From positions 62,001 through 126,000 of the forward strand of contig DUZS01000003.1 in NCBI GenBank assembly GCA_013349405.1: a stretch of 64,000 nt of DNA, read 5' to 3'. Position numbers and translations under genes: made by a program. How positions within the stretch are numbered: position 1 is the stretch's first letter; the number at the start of each line of letters is the position of its first letter. Below, one piece after another: positions 53,589-61,341 of this stretch. The notes beneath the pieces are model-generated. The model was not told the DNA's origin and made no database searches. It saw only the letters and a program-made list of their open reading frames with translations. This DNA is from Desulfuromonadales bacterium (lineage in GTDB: Bacteria; Desulfobacterota; Desulfuromonadia; Geobacterales; Pseudopelobacteraceae).

Positions 53589-56500
53589 TTATTCTTCCAG
53601 ATGCACTACAAAGGCGCTGATTTTGTTCGACGGCTGCATGCGGTACACCGTCAGTTTCGCCCGGGGGCCGACACTGTTGCGCTGAATAATAAAGCCCTCC
53701 TTCCGCTCGCTGGAAACAGGCGTGTACTCGCTGCTGCCGGCCATCTCCCGCAGTGCTGTTTGCATAAAAGCGTCCGCAACCACATGGTTTTTCTTTGCCA
53801 GAACCTGAATTGCCTTGATTTGACCGGCAACACGATAAATACGAACGTCATGTGCTTTATCAATAAAGCGTTCCCAGCCGGGGGTCCGGGCCGGGTATGT
53901 GCTGTCTCGCCCGGCGGCGCTCACAAATGTCGGCAGAGGCGAATCTGCCCCAGGAGCAGCTTTTGTTGCGGCCGTCATTTTTTTCTGTATCGGCGCAGGT
54001 GGTGCCGGAACTGCCGCCTTCTTCTCCACCGGTGGCGTTTCAGCAACCGGCGCCGGCGTAACTACCGGCACAGTCGCTTTTGAGCTTTTCGCATCAGATT
54101 GAGTCTGTGGTTTTCTTTTAAACAGATACACTCCACCAGCCACAGAACTTAGCAGAACAAGGGCGATGAGCAGAAAAATCCAGAACTGAGAGGCGGAAGG
54201 ACTCTTTTCTTCCTGCTCCGGTGGGATATCTTCGCTATATGTCTGCGCTTGCTCTGCTGGTATCTGCTCGTCGGTGGGCTCGGGCTGCTGCTGCTTCCTG
54301 GCAACTTCGGCGGATAAAGTGGCAAGGCGCGATTTGGGGCTTTCGCTAACTTCCGGAGCAATGTCTTCGCTATCCGCCGGTGGCTTCTCGGCTTTTTTGC
54401 GTCTGGCGAGCTCGGCCTGTAAATGTTCCTTTGCCGCCTCGGCGGCTATTTCGGCCAGATGCAATCTCTCTTCCGCCTCCTTGCGCTCAGCACGTTCAAC
54501 TTGTAACTGTCCGGTAACACTCGCCAATTCCTGGGTGAATTCTGTGATTGTCTGTTCAAGGCTGTTTTTCACCCACTTCTGTTCAGCAAGCTCGGCCTGC
54601 AGCTGTTCGTTGGCCGCTTCAGCCGCTATTACGGCCTGATGCAGTTTTTCTTCAGCATCTCTGTGCTCGGCACATTCAGTGTGCATCTGCTCGCTGACAC
54701 TCGCCAATTGTTGCTTCCGTTCGGCAAGTTCCTCCTGCAGCTGATCGTTGGTTGATTCCGCTGCTATTACGGCCTGATGCAGTTTTTCTTCCGCATCTCT
54801 ATGTTCAGCACATTCACTCAGCAACTGATCATCGTAAGCTGCTGTTTTCTGCTTCAATCCGGCAAGTTCAGCTGCGACGGCTATGAAGGCCTGATTCAAT
54901 TTTTCTTCGGCATCTTTCTGTTCGGCAAGTTCAGCCTGCAACCGTTCATTAGCAGTCTCAGCGGCTATCATTGCCTGATGCAGTTTTTCTTCGGCATCCC
55001 TGTGTTCGGTAAATTCAATCTGGGACTGTTCGGTGGCAGCCTCCAGCTTCTGCTTCAGTTCAGCACGTTCAGCCTGCAACTGTTGGTTGGCAACTTCTGC
55101 CATTGTCATTTCCTGCAGCAGTTTTTCTACAGCCGCTGTGCGCTCGTTACGTTCAGCCTGCAGCTGTTCAGTAAATGTTTCAGATTCCAGCCTCCGCTCT
55201 GCAAGCTCAGCCAGTAATTCTTCTTTGGCAGATTCAGCAGCTAATATGGCGCGGTGTAAATTTTCTTCGGCATCCTTGTGTTCGGTAAATTCAACCAGAG
55301 ACTGTTCGGCAACAGCCTCTAATTCCTGCTTCCGTTCAGCACGTTCAGCCTGCAGCTGTTCAGCAATAGTTTCACATTCCAGCCTCCGCTCTGCAAGCTC
55401 AGCCAGTAATTCTTCTCTGGCAGATTCGGCAGCTATTATGGCCCGGTGTAATTTTTCTTCGGCATCCTTGTGTTCGGTAAGCTCACTCTGCAGCTGTTCG
55501 TTTACAGACTCCAATTCACGCTTTCGTTCACCATGTTCAGCCTGAAACTCCTGGTTGGCAGCTTCGAGTGTGTTCATTACCTGCAGCAGTTTCTCTTCGA
55601 CATCAGTGCGCTCGGCACGTTCTGTCCGCACCTGTTCTGCCAAAGACTCAGATTCCAGCCGCCGCTCGGCAAGCTCAGCCAGTAATTCTTCTTTGGCAGA
55701 TTCGGCAGCTATTATGGCTTGATGCAGTTTTTCTTCGGCATCCTTGTGTTCGGCACATTCAACCTGCAACTGTTCATTGGCAGCCTCTAATTTATTTCCC
55801 CACTCGGAACGCTCGGACTGCGCCTGTTGGTTGACATCCTCTGCTGCTGTTATGGCATACTGCAGTTTTTCTTCGGTATCTTTGTGCGCGGCACGTTCTG
55901 CCTGCAACTGCTCAGCAAGTATCTCAGATTCCCTTATCCGCTCGGCAAGCTCGGTCACGTGCTGCTCGTTGGCAGATTCAGCGGCTATTATGGCCTGAAG
56001 CAATTCTTCTTCGGCATCTTTGTGCTCGGCAATTTCGGCCTGCAGCTGCTCTTTGTCCGCTACAGCGGTTATTATGGCCTGATGCAGTTTTTCTTCGGCA
56101 TCTTTGTGCTCAGCAAATTCAACATGCAGCTGCTCACTGACAGCCTCCAACTCCTTGTGCCGGGCAGCAATCTCAGCGCGCAACTGCTCAGCGGCAGCTT
56201 CTGCAGCAGATAGCGCCTCCTGCAATTTTTCTTCGGCATCTCTCCGCTCAGCAAGTTCAGTCAACAGCTGCTGGTTGGCTGAGGCTGCGGTAATCCGGGC
56301 CTGTTTCGCTTTTTCTTCGGTATCTTTACGCAGCTGCTCAGCAGCTGCTTCCAATTCCAGTCTCTGTTCAGCAAGTTCAGCCTGTAACTGTTCTTTGGCG
56401 GATTCGGCCGCTATTACAGCTCGATGCAATTTTTCTTCGGCATCTTTGTGCTCGGTAAATTCAATGTGCAACTGTTCGTTGACATTCTCGAGCTCCTGCT

Positions 56501-57941
56501 TCCGCTCAGCAAGCTTGGCCAGCAAACGTTCGTTGGCAGCTTCGGCAGCTATTCTGGCCTGCTTAAATTTTTCTTCATTATCTTTACGCTCGGCACGTTC
56601 AATCTTCAGCTGCATAACGACAGTCTGCAATTCGAGCGTTCTCTCTGATACGGCCTGTTCAAGGTTTTCGCATTTATGGAGAGCCTCTTTCAGCAATTTG
56701 TTTTCGAAAAGATCATCCCCCACGGACTGGATCCGGGAAGCGGCCTGTATCTGGTCAGCGGCCGGATCTGCTGATTCCGGCGAAGCGCCGCCCTTTGAGG
56801 CTTTTCCCGACTTCTTTTTCAGCGGTTTTTCACTTTTGGCCTGATCCTCGCGCAGCGTTGCAGCGGCCTGATCAGCATCGGTCAGGCTGAAGATGTCACT
56901 GATGCGCGTTTCAGCCATTAACGGCAAGGTGCCTTGTTCCCCACTCACAGGCGTATCCTGAGGCTCGGTCTCTTCGGGCAGCAGCTCTGTCTCCTGCTCC
57001 GGAGCAGAGGTTTCCGGGCTATCAGCATCAGCGGAATCAGTCATTAGCGGGTTCTTCAGCCACTTTTCAAGAACCTCGGCCAGCTGGGCTTTCTTTACCG
57101 GCTTTACCAGATAGTCATTCATTCCGGCCTCGAGGCATTTTTCGCGGTCACCAGGCTCTTTGTTGGCAGTCAAAGCGATGATCGGCACGTCATGATTGAG
57201 AACTCCGGACTGCTTGTCCCGGATTCTGGCGGTCGCTTCCAGGCCATCCATCAGCGGCATCAACCAATCCATAATCACCAGGTCATAGTGTATCGACGCA
57301 AGTGCAGTAATCGCTTTCAGGCCGTTCGGAGCAATATCAACGCTGTAACCAAGATTTGACAGTCTCGTGAGCGTCAACTGCTGGCTGATCAGGTTGTCTT
57401 CAACGAGGAGGATACGCGGCTGCCCGTTTTCATTGCCTGGCAGAGGGGGGGGCAAATCGGGGAGAGTATCTTCATCCATAGTAGCAGCAGCGATGCGTGC
57501 TTCCAGCGAAACAGGAACAGGTGCAGCAGCTGTCTGCTGAGGCGGATGGGGGAATCCGGCATCCATAAACTGCTCTCCCCCGATAATCCGTTCCACCAGG
57601 GAAGTGATCTCTACACCGAGTGTCTCATCCGGTTGATGCAAATTTGCAAAACCGTTGAAGAGTCCCTTTTGCGGGCTGACTCCGACATCGCCTTCGTAGA
57701 GCATGATGAACGCGGGGGCCTCGCTGCCGAGCATCTGACGCATATAGCGCACGACGCTGTCGCAGGCGACGCCCGCGATAGATCCCTGGATTATGACTGT
57801 GGCGGGGCTCTTTTCAAAAACTTCATTCAAGCCGTCATCGAAATCGGTTGCGAGAACGATTTCTGACTTGATCAGAGGCTGAACGAATTTTTGAATCAGT
57901 TTTGCTTTGGGGTTATTTGATATGATAAGCAGGCTGAGCAT
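53589..57941 (-). CDS. Giant receiver/coiled-coil/membrane protein
   Basis: 1450 aa. Residues 1-125 look like a degenerate receiver; residues about 173-293 are a canonical receiver (RILLVEDN, VIMDWLMPLMDG with Asp225, IIALTAN and a Lys in LVKPV). Residues about 415-1180 are an uninterrupted coiled coil made of about twenty imperfect repeats with the theme EEKLHQAIIAAESAKEELLAEL, also visible as DNA repeats. A single membrane helix (FWIFLLIALVLLSSVAGGVYLF, about 1253-1274) leads to a Pro/Ala linker and a C-terminal domain of about 120 residues, probably periplasmic. The design recalls AglZ/FrzS (pseudo-receiver plus coiled coil) and polar landmark proteins, but I know no homologue with this exact order. 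Confidence 0.9.
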   Translation of the reverse strand: MLSLLIISNNPKAKLIQKFVQPLIKSEIVLATDFDDGLNEVFEKSPATVIIQGSIAGVACDSVVRYMRQMLGSEAPAFIMLYEGDVGVSPQKGLFNGFANLHQPDETLGVEITSLVERIIGGEQFMDAGFPHPPQQTAAAPVPVSLEARIAAATMDEDTLPDLPPPLPGNENGQPRILLVEDNLISQQLTLTRLSNLGYSVDIAPNGLKAITALASIHYDLVIMDWLMPLMDGLEATARIRDKQSGVLNHDVPIIALTANKEPGDREKCLEAGMNDYLVKPVKKAQLAEVLEKWLKNPLMTDSADADSPETSAPEQETELLPEETEPQDTPVSGEQGTLPLMAETRISDIFSLTDADQAAATLREDQAKSEKPLKKKSGKASKGGASPESADPAADQIQAASRIQSVGDDLFENKLLKEALHKCENLEQAVSERTLELQTVVMQLKIERAERKDNEEKFKQARIAAEAANERLLAKLAERKQELENVNEQLHIEFTEHKDAEEKLHRAVIAAESAKEQLQAELAEQRLELEAAAEQLRKDTEEKAKQARITAASANQQLLTELAERRDAEEKLQEALSAAEAAAEQLRAEIAARHKELEAVSEQLHVEFAEHKDAEEKLHQAIITAVADKEQLQAEIAEHKDAEEELLQAIIAAESANEQHVTELAERIRESEILAEQLQAERAAHKDTEEKLQYAITAAEDVNQQAQSERSEWGNKLEAANEQLQVECAEHKDAEEKLHQAIIAAESAKEELLAELAERRLESESLAEQVRTERAERTDVEEKLLQVMNTLEAANQEFQAEHGERKRELESVNEQLQSELTEHKDAEEKLHRAIIAAESAREELLAELAERRLECETIAEQLQAERAERKQELEAVAEQSLVEFTEHKDAEENLHRAILAAESAKEELLAELAERRLESETFTEQLQAERNERTAAVEKLLQEMTMAEVANQQLQAERAELKQKLEAATEQSQIEFTEHRDAEEKLHQAMIAAETANERLQAELAEQKDAEEKLNQAFIAVAAELAGLKQKTAAYDDQLLSECAEHRDAEEKLHQAVIAAESTNDQLQEELAERKQQLASVSEQMHTECAEHRDAEEKLHQAVIAAEAANEQLQAELAEQKWVKNSLEQTITEFTQELASVTGQLQVERAERKEAEERLHLAEIAAEAAKEHLQAELARRKKAEKPPADSEDIAPEVSESPKSRLATLSAEVARKQQQPEPTDEQIPAEQAQTYSEDIPPEQEEKSPSASQFWIFLLIALVLLSSVAGGVYLFKRKPQTQSDAKSSKATVPVVTPAPVAETPPVEKKAAVPAPPAPIQKKMTAATKAAPGADSPLPTFVSAAGRDSTYPARTPGWERFIDKAHDVRIYRVAGQIKAIQVLAKKNHVVADAFMQTALREMAGSSEYTPVSSERKEGFIIQRNSVGPRAKLTVYRMQPSNKISAFVVHLEE

Positions 57942-57969
57942 GTCGACCCTTTGAGTCGTTTTGTAGGTA

Positions 57970-60348
57970 TTACGGCAGCGTCCAGGTCGCCGACTGCTTC
58001 ATTTTAATCCAGTAGCCCATACCCGGTTCGAGAGTGGTCAAACTGTTTATCTGCCTGTTGGGAACGTATGAAAGCCATTGACCGCTGCTCCAGCCCCAAA
58101 TGCTTTCTATTAATGTGGTTATGGAACTGATGGCATGGTGCACCGGTTGTGAATACACAGCGTCGTAGCCAACCAGATTCCAGCCCGCCGCAAGTGCAAG
58201 AGGTTTATCCGACTGTCCGGCCCCCAGGCCGCTCAAGGCGAATGATACGGTGGGGTTGGCCGCGTCATTGCCGGTGGCACCCCAGTGCAGTTTAAACAAG
58301 GCATCCAGCCCGATCTCTTCAGCTTTACCTTCACCTGTCCTCAATTGTTCCAGGGCAAAAGAATTGACCCGCTCCAGCAGTTCCTGGTAAAGCGGTGCCT
58401 CCGGGTCAGCCAGAAACGCTTGCAGCGAATTTTCAAATTCGAGCTCAACGATCTTCGCCTGTGCAGAGAGGTCATTTTCGTGCTGGTGCTGCAACGCCTC
58501 AGCGCGCAGCTCCTCCGCAGTCCGGTAGTTGGCCGGGCGTGGATAAATGCCGCCGGTGATCATAAGGCGGTCGTAAAACCAGCTGATCATATCCTTCTTC
58601 ACGATCTCACGGCGCTTGTTTGTTTCAAGGTCGAAGCGAGCCCATTCGAGCTGCTGGTGCATCTGCTCCGGCTCAACGCCGAACGTGGCACACCACTTTT
58701 GGGCAAGCGGCTCTTCCAGTCCTTCTTTCTGCCAATATTCCGCCACCGCGCCACTTAAGACCGGCGGTTCAGCAGGGGCAGCAGGCGTTTCTGTTACTTT
58801 TTCTTTTTGGAGCGCAGGATTTTGCTTTTCTTTTGCCACACTGCTGCTGAAGATGATCGGTTGTGGAATCGGCGCTCCGGACGCCGGTCTCTCCGAACGC
58901 CAGATAGACACTTCCGGCAGGTGCCCCTGCGCGGGCTCCCCGCCCCCTCTCACTCTCGCGGCGTATCGGGAACAGAGGTAATTGTTCATCCTGTAGCTGA
59001 ACCCGGCAGGGTTGACCCGGCTGTCCCGTTTCTTGTCAAGGAGGTATAAATATCCTTCCGTAACAAGTACAAGCAATGATTCCCGCACCGTATGACTGTC
59101 AATAGTGAGGTCTCTGCTGATAGTTTCAACGTTTGAGCAGCCTTGAGCAACCTCATACAGATACACCAGAATCATCCCCTGCTCCTTCGACAGAGGTCTC
59201 CTCCGTGACTGGGATGAGAGATCCTCACACTGTGGCTGCGGATGAACCAGGATTTGAGAAAGTGATTTTTCAACCGGCACGGCGACTTTCGCAGGGAGGG
59301 GGGCTTCCACAGCAGTCACCGGTGTTGACACGTTTACGGGAGCCGGGGTGACGACAGGCGCCGGTGTCGCCACGGGAGCTGACTTGACGCCGGGAGCCGC
59401 GATATTGACAAGGGCTGGCTGATGATGGACAAACGGAGCGACATCAGGGGCCTGCAGAGCGGCATGAGCAGCAACCGGAGCATAAGAGGGCAGCTTGAGT
59501 TTGGCTTTCCGTGAAAAAAAGTCTTCAATCAGGTGATCATCATCGTCATCGTCGCCGCTGGAATTTACCGTGGCACCAGAGGCTGACGGGGCAACCGTCA
59601 CCGGAGCAGCAACAGCCTCAGGCATGGTCACCGAGTGAACAAGCGGTGTGACAACAACCTCACGTACATCCGGAGCCGGGGCAGCCGCACTGACAGCAGC
59701 TTCAGGCTCTGCGACAGCATCCGGCACATCTTCAAGTGCATTTTCGAGGACAGGTTCATCAATATCAATGACCGGCAGCTGGTCTACAGCTTCCCCCTGC
59801 GCATGACCTTCCGTCGGCACGATGTCCATCTCAACAGTCAGCTGTTCGAGTAATTCAATGCTCCATCCTGTTGTCAGCTCGCTTGATATGGCGTTCAGCT
59901 GTTCCAGTTGATCCGGGTCAAGATCCTGAGCCTGCTCCTGTTCCGTTTTGTCCGGCATGATCTCTTTTTTTGGAGCAACGCTTTTAAGGCTGACGGGAGT
60001 TTTTGCGGTCACAACCGGAGCGGCAACCGGCTTCCTGGCAGCAGCGGGGGCGGCAGGAGCGACAACCTGTTTTTTCGTGGCAACCGGAACGGCAACGGGG
60101 GGGACAACCTGCTTTTTCCTGGTAACCGGAGCAGCAGGAATAACCACCTGTTTTTTCGTGGCAGCCGGAGCAGTGGCAGGGGCCCGCTTGGCAACAGTCG
60201 GGGCGGCCGGTGCTTCAGCGTGCTGTTCGGCTTCCGCCGAAGAAAAATTGTCATGCAGACTGTCAACAGCAGATTTGAGGCCGGGCTCGTCGAAAAACCG
60301 GGAAAAAAGAGCATCAAAACCTTTGCCACCGCGAACTTTTGTCATCAT
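57970..60348 (-). CDS. Putative winged-helix DNA-binding protein with GWNLVGY-type C-terminal domain
   Basis: 792 aa. Residues 1-370 are Ala/Pro/Val-rich and low complexity with acidic patches, no signal peptide. Residues about 385-450 form a winged-helix-like region (RRPLSKEQGMILVYLYEVAQGCSNVETISRDLTIDSHTVRESLLVLVTEGYLYLL). Residues 535-620 (AEYWQKEGLEEPLAQKWCATFG..IYPRPANYRTAEEL) recall the C-terminal parts of plasmid/ICE replication proteins, a weak impression. The last 70 residues (AAGWNLVGYDAV...LEPGMGYWIKMKQSATWTLP) match a domain usually found at the end of exported Geobacter proteins. It overlaps parA2 by 4 bases and is its likely partner. Confidence 0.75.
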   Translation of the reverse strand: MMTKVRGGKGFDALFSRFFDEPGLKSAVDSLHDNFSSAEAEQHAEAPAAPTVAKRAPATAPAATKKQVVIPAAPVTRKKQVVPPVAVPVATKKQVVAPAAPAAARKPVAAPVVTAKTPVSLKSVAPKKEIMPDKTEQEQAQDLDPDQLEQLNAISSELTTGWSIELLEQLTVEMDIVPTEGHAQGEAVDQLPVIDIDEPVLENALEDVPDAVAEPEAAVSAAAPAPDVREVVVTPLVHSVTMPEAVAAPVTVAPSASGATVNSSGDDDDDDHLIEDFFSRKAKLKLPSYAPVAAHAALQAPDVAPFVHHQPALVNIAAPGVKSAPVATPAPVVTPAPVNVSTPVTAVEAPLPAKVAVPVEKSLSQILVHPQPQCEDLSSQSRRRPLSKEQGMILVYLYEVAQGCSNVETISRDLTIDSHTVRESLLVLVTEGYLYLLDKKRDSRVNPAGFSYRMNNYLCSRYAARVRGGGEPAQGHLPEVSIWRSERPASGAPIPQPIIFSSSVAKEKQNPALQKEKVTETPAAPAEPPVLSGAVAEYWQKEGLEEPLAQKWCATFGVEPEQMHQQLEWARFDLETNKRREIVKKDMISWFYDRLMITGGIYPRPANYRTAEELRAEALQHQHENDLSAQAKIVELEFENSLQAFLADPEAPLYQELLERVNSFALEQLRTGEGKAEEIGLDALFKLHWGATGNDAANPTVSFALSGLGAGQSDKPLALAAGWNLVGYDAVYSQPVHHAISSITTLIESIWGWSSGQWLSYVPNRQINSLTTLEPGMGYWIKMKQSATWTLP

Positions 60349-61112
60349 AAGAGCCCTAAAACTTCATTAGCAAGTGATCGGAATTTATGGCTGGCAGTAC
60401 AGGAAGGAGAATGCCGTAAAACAGTCATCTTTTGCGCGACGGCCTCTTTTATTTTCGTGTCTGTATGAATAACGGTGGAAAACACTTTAGCCGCAAACTT
60501 ACGCTGGATATGGTCAACTGACGCACGGCTGATGCTCGTGCGGCCGTCCGCCTTGTTAATAACTGCTTTGAGGAAACGCAGCTCCGGGTTAACACGCGCA
60601 GCGATCGAGCTGATCGCGTCAAGAGCGGCAACAAAACCGTCCAGTGAATAGCGGCAACCGGCTTCGATCGGTATAATGGCACAATCACTGGCAATCAGGC
60701 TGTTGATTGTATAGAGCCCAAGGGAGGGATTGTTATCTATGATGGTGACATCATAGTGCTCAGTGGCATATTTCCGCATATTCTTGCGTAATATCTGATA
60801 CGACTTTTTTACGTCCTGGTAAAGGTCGACTTCAAGGTGGGTTATCTGGGGGGAGTTAATTACCACATCAATATTTTCATACGAAGTTTTATGAATACAT
60901 TTATCCGCCGGAGTATTATGTGCATAGATGTCATACAAGGATTTCGGCTCGGCAATGTCACCTTCGGGAGTAAAAATAGATGACGTATTACACTGGGGGT
61001 CACAATCGATAACCAGCACTTTCTTGCCGCGAGCAGCCAGTGCATGCGCAAGATTAGTGGCAATGCACGATTTGCCGACCCCGCCCTTATGGTTAATAAC
61101 GGATATAATCAA
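60345..61112 (-). CDS. ParA-type ATPase, first gene of the operon (ParA2)
   Basis: 255 aa. Starts MIISVINHKGGVGKSCIATNLAHALA with the deviant Walker A, then VLVIDCDPQCNTSS and DVTIIDNNPSLGLYTINSLIASD. The start TTG at 61112 is chosen because GGGAG lies 8 bases upstream and the protein then begins directly with the first strand; the longer frame would run through the promoter. It overlaps the winged-helix gene by ATGA. Similar to plasmid and chromosomal partition ATPases. Confidence 0.9.
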   Translation of the reverse strand: MIISVINHKGGVGKSCIATNLAHALAARGKKVLVIDCDPQCNTSSIFTPEGDIAEPKSLYDIYAHNTPADKCIHKTSYENIDVVINSPQITHLEVDLYQDVKKSYQILRKNMRKYATEHYDVTIIDNNPSLGLYTINSLIASDCAIIPIEAGCRYSLDGFVAALDAISSIAARVNPELRFLKAVINKADGRTSISRASVDHIQRKFAAKVFSTVIHTDTKIKEAVAQKMTVLRHSPSCTASHKFRSLANEVLGLL

Positions 61113-61136
61113 TGGGTAGCTCCCTGCAGACCAATA

Positions 61137-61209
61137 ATATTTTGCGAGACAATATATCTGTAAATGGCTGGCTGTCAACATATTTTGCCAGTATACATAT
61201 TTTGGCAGT
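61137..61209 (-). promoter_or_regulatory. ParA-operon promoter bracketed by three 15-bp repeats
   Basis: On the - strand TTGACA (61173-61178) and TATATT (61151-61156) are 16 bases apart, a good housekeeping promoter. Three related 15-mers surround it: 61137-61151 (ATATTTTGCGAGACA), 61178-61192 (ACATATTTTGCCAGT) and 61195-61209 (ACATATTTTGGCAGT). The second touches the -35 and the first the -10, as operators of an autoregulated partition operon would. Confidence 0.72.
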
Positions 61210-61341
61210 ACCTCCACTTTGAGCGGAGTGAAAGCGGTAACGGCTCCCCGGATCATTGAAGCTCAAATATTGACGCAACCGAAACAATATGAGAATGTGC
61301 AACTTTGGTAATCCGTACTCGTCACAGAAAAGGAATAGTCA

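Noticed and set aside
54400-56700. Regular DNA repeats that could suggest a CRISPR array or minisatellite
   Set aside because: The repeats are coding, of uneven spacing and without unique spacers; they encode heptad repeats of the coiled coil.
55033-56844. Ser/Ala/Cys-rich open frames on the + strand (55033-55545, 56104-56844)
   Set aside because: They mirror the Glu/Ala repeat codons of the coiled-coil gene; their periodic sequence follows from the repeats.
61113-61256. 48-residue extension of ParA2
   Set aside because: It would run through a good promoter and the repeat sites; TTG at 61112 has a ribosome site and begins the conserved strand.
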